From assembly GCA_036365515.1 (NCBI GenBank), contig CM070876.1, positions 99,714,150 to 99,778,149 of the forward strand: DNA of 64,000 bases, given 5' to 3'. The notes below the pieces were generated by a model, which saw only the letters and a list, made by a program, of their open reading frames with translations, did no database searches and was not told where the DNA came from. Origin of the DNA: Torymus aiolomorphi. Lineage: Eukaryota; Arthropoda; Insecta; Hymenoptera; Torymidae. Positions within the stretch are counted from its first letter, which is position 1, and every line of letters starts with the position of its first letter. The translations under genes were made by a program, and so were the position numbers. Below are positions 1-10,233 of the stretch, one piece after another.

Positions 1-345
1 TGAAACTGACAGAGCACAAAATTAAAAACTACTCTGATGACAGTTAAATAATCAATCCTTAATATTCCCACTAGTCTCTACTTTAGCATTATCAATGAAT
101 TCCTTAATTTAAATACACTTTGATGCACTAAACAAAAATATTATCTCATCTAAGAAATGCAATTAAAAACATCTGCTCTTATATCATATACTGTCAAGTT
201 TGATAACAAAACATAACCTAACATTTTTCATTATACGCACAAAACTCGATTGTTTTTTTCTTCCAATCAAAGATTATTTTGCTCTGCCAACCGTCCAACA
301 AAAACCTCGATGTAAATATACACATACCTATATGTTCTCTCTCTT

Positions 346-388
<43 letters not shown>

Positions 389-1212
389 TGTAATTTATTG
401 CATATATTACTTATGTACTATATAATTTACTCTTTTAAAATATTCCAATAAATAATTCCAACATTCTTAGAACCTATATTTTAATGAAATAGATGAGAGG
501 AGTCTTATTTAGTAAAGAAATCACCCCCCCCCCCCGCCCAACTCCGAAATTTTTAAAGCTCCGCTTTAGCAGAGGTTTTCAATGTTTTGGAGTCGAAAGC
601 TATTTCTCGGAATCCGCTGTGACTGCGACTACTGTGACAGTAGTTGAAGGGGGGGTAGACACAGATCGAAATCCGCGCGCGCGCGCCATACGCAGCAAAA
701 CCACCGTACTAAATGCCTTACCTCTTCACCGCCTTTTTTGAAATTTTCACGCGTTTAATAGTGTAATTCTTTGAAATAATTATGCAGGTTTAGCACATAC
801 ACACTAGGCGTAGTACAATGGATGAAGTTAAGTATTTCTTTATTTTTATTATGAAAATGCATTGTGTGATGACATAGATGCTACTTAATATCCGATTAAG
901 TAGCATTCATTTCTAAATCATACTCGAAATGCGCGATTTTCTACGCGGTTTATATATAATATACCTATTATTCTCGTGTTACGTTAAATTCATTCACACT
1001 TATAACAAAAGCGTTGGATTAATATAAAATTTTTACTTTTTCTTAATAATTTTTCTTTGTACATTCTGTAATGATATATTTTTTATATGTACTATATGTA
1101 CTAATAGCGTACAGATTAATTTATTTCAAGTTAATAATAGTCGTAAATTTCATCGTATTTATTTCTCATTATTTTAAATATATATTTTCATAAAATTTTT
1201 CTAAAATAATAG
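1..1212. other. AT-rich flank with simple repeats, no gene recognised
   Basis: I see no convincing coding sequence. A (TC)n microsatellite runs from about 334 to 386, with a run of thirteen C near 523-535 and an alternating CG run near 674-686. The first exon or exons and the promoter of the gene that follows must lie here or further upstream, because the first exon I can place starts in mid-codon at 1213. An ATG at 838 is open for 20 codons, but no donor of the required phase follows it. Confidence 0.6.
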
Positions 1213-4200
1213 ATTTGAAGTTTGATTGGTTTGAGGATGCTCATCAACTAGAGAGTGTAAAAGAGATAAACCCATTTTTGGAACAAGGTAAACAGTTGAC
1301 CTTTTTGTTGGAAAAAATTATAACAATTCATTTTTTTCAAAAGACATATTTTCTCATTTTTATTATAAAACAGATTCGAAGGACAGCTTTAATTTTCATA
1401 ATACGACTTCAGATTCTCCTAAGACCTTTATAGAATTAAAAAGTTGTCCGGTCTCAAGTAAGTTAAATATTATTCATATTCATATTTTTTTAGTCAATTA
1501 GTTTGAAATAATAAGAAAAGTTATTAATTTCTATTTCCTACTTAAAGGGTCTCATGAAAATTTACCAAAAACAGATGTTCAGCAATTCTCTGGAGTTAGA
1601 AGCGAGGATTCTTCAGATCCATGGCAATTCAATTCTTCAAGTAAATTGCAATCTAATGCATTTTTTAATGAATGTGATAAGTCAAATCCTAATGCTCGCA
1701 AACAATTTACACATGCAAATTTTTCAGATGACTTAGGTAATTCAAATTTATTTTAAAAAAACAATGCTTATATGATTTTTCTTTGTATATTAATGTTTTA
1801 AATTACATTTATATTTTATAGATTATCTAAAAAGTATTTCTTTGAATTTTCAATTTGAAATTTCTCAAAAACATCTCACCTCATACGATTCAATAGACTA
1901 TAACCGTCAAAGTAAGTTTGTATATATATGCATATTCTGTTTCTAGATGACTAATCTATTAGTTCAGTTAATGACATATCACCAGCCGACTTAGAATAAT
2001 TAAATCCATAAATTAATTATGCAATCTGTTATAAGATTTTCATGTATTTCAATGTATAATTTACTGATAAATTCTATAATTTTTATTATTGTAAAAATGT
2101 GCTACTAATAATCTTTTTTTATTATTTCATATTATAGTAAGAATTTTGATTTTACAGATTCAAACCTGATGCTAAATCAAACTGGAGTTCCATCGAGAGC
2201 TTTAGATGATTTGAATAACCAATATGATAGTGATTCTTTTAGTAATTTCGATGCTGATACTGAAGTAGGTTCAAACTTAAACTGTAATCGCATACCACTG
2301 GAGGAATCAGGAGAGAATCAAAATACGCAGTCTATATCCAATGACAGTCAAGGTAAATTCAAATATAAAAGTTATTGATAAAGAATTTTGAGTGAAGTAA
2401 TTTTTATGAAAGACTTGAACCTAATGTTTATTACGATTATTAACTGTCAATTTTGTCATTTTTTTTAGTAGTCAAATTTACTTAAAAAATATACGAGATA
2501 CTTTTCACTAAACTATTGTAATTTATTAATAATCTCTGAAACACGTGTTTTTAATAAATAACATAAACATATTTTATAACGTTAATCTTGAAATTTTAAC
2601 ACAAATATTATTAGATCATACTCTTTCTAGTTCTACGTTATTAGTTAGTTAATGATTTAACAAGTAGTTATAGTTAATGATTTTTAAGAAATTAATAAAG
2701 TATTTTGATTGATGACAAAAAATTGTTATTTTATAGATTCAAACCTGAAGCTAAATCCAACAGGAATTCCATTGAGAGCTTTGAAATCATCTGATTTAAA
2801 TGACGAATATGATAGTGATTCTTTTAGTAATTTCGATGCTGATACTGAAGTAGATTCAAACCTAAGCTTTAATCACATACCACCAGAGGAATCAGGAGAA
2901 GATGAAAATACACAGTTTGCACTATCCAATGACAGTGAAGGTAAATTCAAGTATCAAAGTTATTGATAAAGAATTGTGAATGAAATAATTTTTAAGAAAG
3001 ACTTAAATCATAATGTTTTATTACGATTATTACTATCTAGAGTCTCTCAATGTTTCGGGAAAAGTTCGTACCCGCAAACGTAAACGAGAACCCCATAATT
3101 GGAAATGTAATACTTATAAAGAAGCTGTGAACAGTGGTACATCTGGTACTTCTAGAAATGGCTGTCCTATCAAAAAAAAGAAAATTGGACTAACTTGCAG
3201 AGGTTGTCGCTATAAATGCCCAGATAGAATTACGTTTGCGGATCGCAAAATTCATTTTAAAGAATTTTGGCTACTTAAAGATCGCCCGCGACAATGGCTG
3301 TATCTAGACAGATTAACGAAAACCAAGATTCAGACAGATACAAATGAGCAGCCTAATACCGATACCAATAAGAACGGTTCAAAAGAATACTTTCTTGTTG
3401 CTTCAGGACAGGAAGTTAAAGTTTGTCGTAAGATGTTCCTGAATACTTTCGGTAAGAGCATCTTTATTTTGTATTGTGGTTTTGTAATGTGTATTAATTC
3501 GTTGCCACTTATCGTATACTTGCACTTTTTATCAGGAATATCACGCACACCTTTAAACACTATCAATTCAAAAAAGAAAAATTCCCAAGCTGGACAAATA
3601 ATTGGAGGTGACATGCGAGGAAAAAATTCGAAAAAAAGGCAAAAGATTTCCGATGTTGCATTAACATTGATTCGAGATCACATACAATGCTTTCCGAAAA
3701 AAGAGTCACATTACTGTAGGAGCAATACTACACGAGAATATCTCAATGAAAAATTGACTATTACTAAAATGTACCAGCTCTATAAGATGTGGATGAAAAG
3801 TAAGGGCGAAGAAGTTAACACAGCATCAGAATATAGATATAGATATGTTTTTAACAATGAGATCAATTTATTTTTTCACCACCCAAAAAAAGATCAATGT
3901 GATGACTGTGCCGCATACTATTCTCTTCCAAGTAAGTAAATATTAAAAATTTAAATCGCTAATTTATTTTGTCACTATGTGTTTCAAATTAAAATTTGAA
4001 ATAAACAAAATGTTTGCAAAATTTTGATTTTTTTTTTAAATTTAATTAAATTCTTTAACGTTAAATAATCAATATTCTAAATAGAATATTGATTATTTAA
4101 CGTTAAGAAATCATAGAACTAATAAGCAATCGAACATAAATGATTTTAAAAACTTTAAATGTGTAAATCTTATAAAAAGTTCACAAAGGTTTTATTTGTG

Positions 4201-7200
4201 ATCTCAATAGTTTTCTAATTGACTATTCTTTATTTATATTGCATGTTTAATCATTTTGCCTTATCTTATATAAATTGAGGTTTCCTTTTTTCAGATGCTC
4301 AGCAGCAATGGTCATTACATCAAGTGCCACATGATTTACATTTAAAAAATAAAAATGAGATACGCGATAAAGTCCGTAATGACAAAGAGGAAGCGCAGAG
4401 CGAATCACAAATTTTATGTGCTTCTTATGATCTCCAGAAGGTTTTGAACGCTCCTCATGGCGAGATTTCATCTTTTTACTATAAGAGAAAACTGTCCATC
4501 TACAACTTTACCGTATTCGACCTCAACAGCAAAGAAGCCGAGTGTTTCTTATGGAACGAGACTACGGCTAAGAGAGGGGCGAACGAAATATGCAGTTGTT
4601 TGTGGAAGTACATTTTCAATAAGAGTAGACAGGGTACACTAGATTTTCTGTTCTGCAGTGACAACTGTGGCGGCCAAAATAAAAACCAAATTTTATATAC
4701 TATGTACACAAAGGCTGCAATTTCGTTAGGAGTCACGATTTCGCATAGGTAAAAAATATCTTACAACTATTTATTCACTAGCAGGACTGGGGGCCCATGT
4801 GTACCTCACTTTTCTCACCACGCTAACTCTTCCTGCAGTCTATATGAAAACTTCGTTTTTACATTTAAAGCTCGCTCGCAGTATTCAAGAGCCATATACT
4901 TTCGCCTTCGCGAAAAAATAAAAGACCTTGTAATCAATAAACAACAATCTTTATAAACTTGATCACATAAGAAACGCTTAAAACATTTGAGGTGAATTTG
5001 AGGTGTTACAATTTTTACCATGGTGAATGTATAAGGCTCTCCCGAGCAGCAGTCCTCGCTGAAAATTTGGTTCTATATTTAAAAAAATTGTTGAGTCAGT
5101 ACTCTTTCACCTGAAAGAAAGATAAAATAGATTCAGTCTACTTATCAAAAATTAATAACATAACTTTTCAAATCATATGAAGTAAATTTATTAAATGAAT
5201 AAAAAAGAGATATCACTTAAACATTATCAGTTGTTGCGATGATCTGTAACGTATTCATTGTTTTCTATCTGCACATGGTCATCATTCACCCTTGTGCCAG
5301 TATCAGTGATCATCTTTTGGTTGGACTTAGAACTTGACAATTTAAATCTGAAAATCACATAATAAAGTAAATAATGTGCCTTGATGAAATAACAAAATAA
5401 ATTTTTGCAAATGATTTAAGTGAACAGAAATTATAAGAATTTAAAAATCAAATACATAATTATTTTACGGCTAAACCTATTTATAAAATCTCTTAAACCT
5501 TTATAAAAGGAAAAAATTATAAACTATAATATTTTTGTTTTAGATATATATTTAATAATGTGCCTTGATGAAATAACAAATTATATTTTTGGAAATGGTT
5601 TAAGTGAACAGAAATTATAAGAATTTAAAAATCGAAGACATAATTATTTTACGGCTAAACCTATTTATCAAATCTCTTAAATCTTTATAAAAGGAAAAAA
5701 TTGTAAACTTTAATATTTTTGTTTTGGATATATATAATTAAATTAATAATTTAAATTTTAGGTCACTGTCTTTATAGTTTCTTCATAGTTAAAATTTAAA
5801 ACTACATCATTGAATAATTTACTTTATAATAATATATACAGTTGTTCACTAAAAGATCATAATAATCTGATATTATAATAAACCAGAAATACTTTGATAA
5901 TAAAGAAGCTTAAACTTGTTCATTCTGATCATGAAAGTCTATAATTGTTTAAAATTTTGTAAGACCAATGACTACAACAGAAAATACAAGTATCGTAATT
6001 CCTTTCTTAGATTGAAGTCTGTTTATTTTACATTAGTTTTGAGATATAAGATATTATTTTTATTCTCATAGATAAAATTCAAATTTCATTAGCTACTAGG
6101 TAGTTTAAAAATTTCATTATTAGACGTAAAGCTCTATTTGGAGTTACCTGTGAATTTCTACATTGTGAGTCGATTCTTTTTCACAATTTGACATTTGAAT
6201 AGATGAAACCGATGATACATTTTAGAGCCAGGTATTTTTCACACCTATCCAATCCATGAATGGTTGAACAAAAACTTTGACACTCGTTGATGACTAGAAA
6301 TTTAAAAGGTTTGTATCAGAGGCAAAAATTATTATGGCAAATGTAAATATAGCTGTATTAAAAAATTTTAAACTACAATACTCTTGGCAAAAATAAACTT
6401 TTAGACATATAAAGAAATAAAAATTAACTCATATAACTAAATGATACAAAACTAAAGTTTAATACTTATTAAATACTATTACTTTATAACTTAAATATAT
6501 ATACAAATATACTCATAAAACGATAACACAAAAACGTTCTTCAACAGCTGAACTATGGCCCATCCGTGATCTTGTAGGTTATGTTTCTCTATTGTGGTCC
6601 CTTAATTTTACTATGTTTTTTTTTTCTTCGTTGCTGGCTCCTCCTCTTGTCCCTGCTTCTACAATTATTATAATACACTTTATACACTTTATAATTTTTC
6701 GCGTGACAATAGATATTTACAATCTTAAACGAAGTAAATGGACTGCCACTACTGCCATTCCATTACAGACCGCGCGTATAATATGTATTGTTACGACCCA
6801 AGTCGGGGTCTAGGAGTAGAAAGGCGTTTCTACAATGGTCGCCGGTTTGACCAACTGGAACGTGGAATTCGTTGCTCAATTAAGCGTTGAAGCTCTAACT
6901 CGAAAAATAACTTAACTTGGAGTTTATTAAATAATTAACTACTTATTAATTATTACAAAGAACTTATGTCGTGACTCTATGAGCGGCATATTTGAATCGA
7001 TGGGTGGCGCGGCGTTTTTAAATCCTTATACCATAAAGTCTTAAACATTTTTTTAAATAAAGCATTTTTTACAACTGTGGTTTTATTATACACTGGATAT
7101 TTTAAACGTATATTGATAGCATACTTTTCTCGTTATCTTTATTTAGATATTTGGTCAAAGGGCACACCCAATCCAGTGGAGACTCTGTCCATTCAGTTAT

Positions 7201-7597
7201 AGAAAGAGCGTCTGAAAGGCAACTTCCCATTTTCAGCCAAGAAGAATGGTGTAATATTATTAGAACAGCAAAATCTGAAGAGCCAAAGTATGTGGTGAAC
7301 GAAATATCGCAAGATGAAATTTTTGATTTTTCAGCCTTGTGCGACAAAAGGTTTTGGAAAAAAATCCCTGTCTTTACTATAGCGGAAATTGAAATTAAGC
7401 CCGATAAAACAATTAAATATTGTTTAAATTATAAGAAGGAAGTGAACATTTCATCTGTAAAATTTAATGAAGAAAAATTATTAATTAGGTGTTATGCCTC
7501 AAAACTGCCTATTGATAAGGAAAAAGCGAACGATTTTCGTATGCTAATGAAGAAAAATCTAATACCGAATCAGTATCATGCTTTTATCTTAATTTGA
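1213..7597 (+). CDS. Ten-exon gene, DUF7869-like protein of unknown function (5' end missing)
   Basis: Exons, each bounded by AG and GT: 1213-1287, 1374-1457, 1548-1736, 1822-1911, 2158-2352, 2737-2940, 3041-3451, 3536-3931, 4295-4748, 7147-7597 (stop TGA). The first eight internal introns are phase 1 and the last is phase 2, giving about 849 codons with no internal stop. The N-terminal third is acidic, Ser/Asn-rich and looks disordered. From 3041 a basic stretch (RTRKRKREPHNWKC) starts the conserved part, with CRGCRYKC, ESHYCRSNTTREYL, KKDQCDDCAAY, then in exon 9 CSDNCGGQNKNQ and in exon 10 KGHTQSSGDSVHS. From memory these motifs mark a large arthropod family carrying Pfam DUF7869, whose biochemical role I do not know. 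The Cys pairs suggest metal binding. The 2.4-kb last intron (4749-7146) holds no gene. No initiating ATG exon was found. The family may be derived from a mobile element. Confidence 0.75.
2158..3040 (+). repeat. Tandem exon duplication with its flanking intron
   Basis: Exons 2158-2352 and 2737-2940 are copies of one another, sharing for example the stretch that encodes YDSDSFSNFDADTEV. The similarity continues about 100 bp into the intron after each copy, where both show gtaaattcaa, a ttattgataaagaatt stretch and an attacgattatta stretch. The copied block is thus roughly 300 bp, with starts 579 bp apart. Both copies keep phase 1-1 boundaries, so the duplication added about 68 residues without breaking the frame. 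Confidence 0.8.
4051..4108. repeat. Near-perfect hairpin in an intron
   Basis: The arm taacgttaaataatcaatat (within 4055-4079) is followed after a 2-nt gap by its exact reverse complement. The stem is about 24 bp and the flanks continue the pairing with one bulge. It lies in the intron between 3931 and 4295. No TIR-type termini or target duplication were seen. Confidence 0.75.
5369..5735. repeat. Direct tandem duplication, about 184-bp unit
   Basis: Two adjacent copies start at about 5369 and 5552 with aataatgtgccttgatgaaa. They stay alignable to a shared tail (atatttttgttttrgatata), with scattered substitutions. Non-coding, inside the 2.4-kb last intron of the preceding gene. Confidence 0.75.
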
Positions 7598-7603
7598 TTA
7601 ATT

Positions 7604-7609
7604 AATAAA
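7604..7609 (+). promoter_or_regulatory. Candidate poly(A) signal of the DUF7869-like gene
   Basis: AATAAA lies seven bases past the stop codon at 7595-7597. A second AATAAA is at 7659-7664, which gives a more usual 3' UTR length. Confidence 0.4.
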
Positions 7610-7832
7610 TATATATATATTTCAGAGTCGTTAAATGTAACATATAAATAAGTCAAAAAATAAATCTATTATTTTGTTTATAAAATTTTAAATATTGATT
7701 TTATTCATGCTTCAAATAAAAATTCTATGTGTTCAAATTATATTTATATTTATATAGTAAAAGAAATCGGAAACAGACTTTCCAAACTCTACAGCGGTTG
7801 TCAACTAAAACGTCTATCAAAAAACAAACCGC

Positions 7833-8127
7833 GAGTTGGCACTTTTCTTAGCGCTCCACCGAGATGGTACTTTTCTTAGCGAAATAACGAGATGGTACTT
7901 TTCTTAGCGAAATAACGGGATCGTACTTTTCTTACCGAAATAACGAGATGGTACTTTTCTTACCGAAATAACGAGATGGTACTTTTCTTACCGAAATAAC
8001 GAGATGGTACTTTTCTTACCGAAATAACGAGATGGTACTTTTCTTACCGAAATAACGAGATGGTACTTTTCTTATCGAAATAACGAGATGGTACTTTTCT
8101 TACCGAAATAACGAGATGGTACTTTTC
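7833..8127. repeat. 28-bp tandem repeat, about ten copies
   Basis: The unit is gagatggtacttttcttacc followed by gaaataac (28 bp), repeated head to tail with no spacers. The first copies read cttagc in place of cttacc and the outermost copies are diverged. It abuts the satellite array that starts at about 8128. Confidence 0.9.
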
Positions 8128-9204
8128 TCCTCCCAGCCGACGATATGTCGAAAAGTGTGTGGAATCCTGCAACAGACAAGGAGAGCCATGATTTAGAGCA
8201 TTTACTGGTATTCAACAGCTGTAAATTTAGATTTGTTTCGTTCTTTTTCTCAAAATAACGTAGGTTTATGCTAGTAATGCCTGCTTTTACCAATATTTTT
8301 TCTAATATATGGTAAAAAATCCATGTGTTTACCAATATTTTCCTAGTATATTGTGAAAAGTGCGTGGAATCCTGCAATAAACAGGGACAACCATTATTTA
8401 AAGTACTTAGTGGTATACACAAGCCGGAAATTTAGATTTGTTTCGTTCTTTTTCTCAAAATAACGTAGGTTTATGCTAGAAATGGCTGTTTTTAGCAATA
8501 TTTTCCTAGTATATGGTGAAAAGTGCCTGGAATCTTGCGATAAACAGAGAAAACCATAATGTAAAGTACTATTTCTCTTGGTGATTTGGAAATATGGATT
8601 TTAATGATTTGTACCATCTAAATATCGCGTGTTTACGATAAAGTACATGGTTATACCAATATTTTCCTAGAATATGCTGAAAAGTGTGTGGAATCATGCA
8701 ACAAACCTGGAAAACCATGATTTAAAGCACTTACGGGTATTCAAACGCCGGAAATTTAGATTTGTTTCGTTCTTTTTATCAAAATAACGTAGGTTTATGC
8801 TAGAAATGCCTGTTTTCACCAATATTTGCCTAGTATATGGTGAAAAGTGTGCGGAATCCTGCAACAAACAGGGAAAACCATGATTTAAAGCACTTATTGG
8901 CATTGAAACGCCGGAAATTTAGATTTGTTTCGTACTTTTTCTCAAAATAACTGAGGTTTATCCTAGGAATGTCTGTCTTTACCAATATTTTCCTAGTATA
9001 TGGTGAAAAATGCCTGTTTTTACCAATATTTTCCAAGTATATGGTGAAAAGTACGTTGTATCCTGAAAAAAACAGCGGAAAACCATGATTTTCAGTACTT
9101 TTTGTTCTCAATCTGCTGGAAATATAGATTTCGATCATTGTCTTCGTCAAAATAACTTAGATACATGCTAAAAATGCCTGTTTTTTCCAATACGTTGCTA
9201 GTAT
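8128..9204 (-). repeat. Satellite array, minus orientation, left of the big transposon
   Basis: Monomers of about 155-175 bp are related to the arrays at 47131-56630 and 60568-64000, but read on the minus strand: a ggaatcctgcaa core, then accatgatttaaag, then a ggaaatttagatttgtttcg segment. Towards 9050-9204 the monomers change to the type found at 38842-41310 (ctgctggaaatat, ttcgatcattg). That places both flanks of the transposon in one original array. Short open frames here are satellite, not genes. Confidence 0.85.
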
Positions 9205-9217
9205 CCCCACTGAAAAA

Positions 9218-9343
9218 AATCGCGTGATTAATTGCGCGATTATTCGCGCGAGTACTCGCGCGATTACTCGCGGCTGTAATCGCGTCATGTTATCGATCAA
9301 ATCATGACGCGATAAATCGCGCGATTACTCGCGCGATTAATCG
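9218..9343. promoter_or_regulatory. Subterminal CGCG repeats (left), candidate transposase-binding array
   Basis: Many short direct and inverted copies of TCGCGCGATTA-like words surround a central palindrome (catgttatcgatcaaatcatg). The same array occurs inverted at about 38700-38828. Dense subterminal motifs are typical of transposase-binding regions in EnSpm/CACTA-like elements; the function here is inferred. Confidence 0.55.
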
Positions 9344-9432
9344 GAAAATTTCTATAAAAAAAAAATTTATATACCAATAATATATAAAAATTATTTACCA
9401 ACAGTTTGGCAGGTAGGGCAGTCACCACCTCG

Positions 9433-9499
9433 GCCGATCACTGAGGCTAAGCAGCAGTGAGCACAGCCAGTACTTGGATGGGTGACCGCGTTTTTTTTT
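9433..9499 (+). ncRNA. 5S rRNA-derived segment in the left TIR (truncated)
   Basis: From ccgatcactgaggctaagca to cagtacttggatgggtgacc the sequence follows the internal half of eukaryotic 5S rRNA, including the pol III internal control region (box A-like ggctaagcag, box C-like tacttggatggg). The 5' third of 5S, the outer 3' strand and the closing helix are missing, so this is not a 5S gene. A run of nine or more T follows at once, which would end pol III transcription. It reads inward into the transposon. Confidence 0.7.
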
Positions 9500-10058
9500 C
9501 TGTGACTACCTCATGTAATTGGTATGGTGTGGAATTGCACTCTGACAAATTGAGCGGGAGTTGTGACTAAATACAGTTTTGGCCTCTATGCCTATGGAAT
9601 GTTATCTAGACATCCAAACTGAATTCTTCAAATACACCGGTTATCCCACGTGGTTTGCCTATAGGTTTTCCCCGACCCACTGGCATAACCCTGGGCGAAT
9701 GCGGGATGGATGATAGGTATGGCAAACAGTTTATGGAAAGAGAGGTCATCAGTATAAATGTATAGGTTATGGTGTAATAATAGGTAAAGGAAAATAAAGG
9801 TGTGGGAAGATACGCGTTAGGCCAGTAGATGTGGTGGAAACAACCAAATAATGACTCAAATAGTCGGGAATCTTTTATAACATAATAATAGTTTACTTAA
9901 CCTTTGTAGAGTCTGTAGAGATTCCTGCGTACTGCATTTGTAGTCATAGTCTGATACTTTATTTCTAAGGATTTTCAATGACATCGCTAAGGGTAATTCT
10001 GAGGTCAAATTTAATAATCATAATAGAATCAATAAAGAATAACAACTATGATTTATTT

Positions 10059-10233
10059 ATTTTTATATCAATAAGTAGAAATAATAGGTAATTGAATAAC
10101 TAATCATCATGTAATTCACACATAATTTATACATAAAATTTTACAAACATTGTATTCTCGTTGTATTGTAACATCATTGAATTAGAAATATATACATTTA
10201 TTACAAGTAATTTATTACATCTTTGAGAAGTTA
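10059..10233. other. Transposase 3' flank with poly(A) signals
   Basis: AT-rich sequence between the left TIR and the transposase stop codon. Minus-strand AATAAA signals lie at 10211-10216 and about 10196-10201, suitable for ending the transposase mRNA. Nothing else recognised. Confidence 0.45.

Larger units (their letters stand above)
9205..10058 (+). repeat. Left terminal inverted repeat
   Basis: Three parts from the outer end: a CGCG-rich subterminal block (about 9218-9343), an AT-rich linker, and a 5S-rRNA-derived segment followed by about 550 bp shared with the right TIR. The copies diverge at about 10058. Compared with the right copy there are scattered substitutions, and the right copy has roughly 27 extra bp near 38385. 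Confidence 0.85.

Noticed and set aside
200..451. Open frame over the TC microsatellite
   Set aside because: It is mostly a (TC)n run read as Leu/Ser; no gene-like codon pattern or conservation signal.
838..900. First coding exon of the DUF7869-like gene at the ATG at 838
   Set aside because: The frame closes at TAG within 20 codons and no phase-1 GT donor fits the next exon.
6799..7075. Possible solo LTR beginning tgttacgacccaagtcgggg
   Set aside because: A TG start alone is not enough; I found no matching end, partner or target duplication.
4749..7146. Gap treated as the end of the first gene, with 7151-7597 as a separate gene
   Set aside because: Exon 9 ends AG in phase 2 and the sequence after the acceptor at 7146 completes the codon and continues the family motif (KGHTQSSGDSVHS), so they are one gene.
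7833..8127. CRISPR-like array of 28-bp repeats
   Set aside because: The repeats are contiguous with no spacers, and the window is eukaryotic.
9433..9499. A functional 5S rRNA gene
   Set aside because: Only the internal portion is present; the 5' third and the closing stem are missing.
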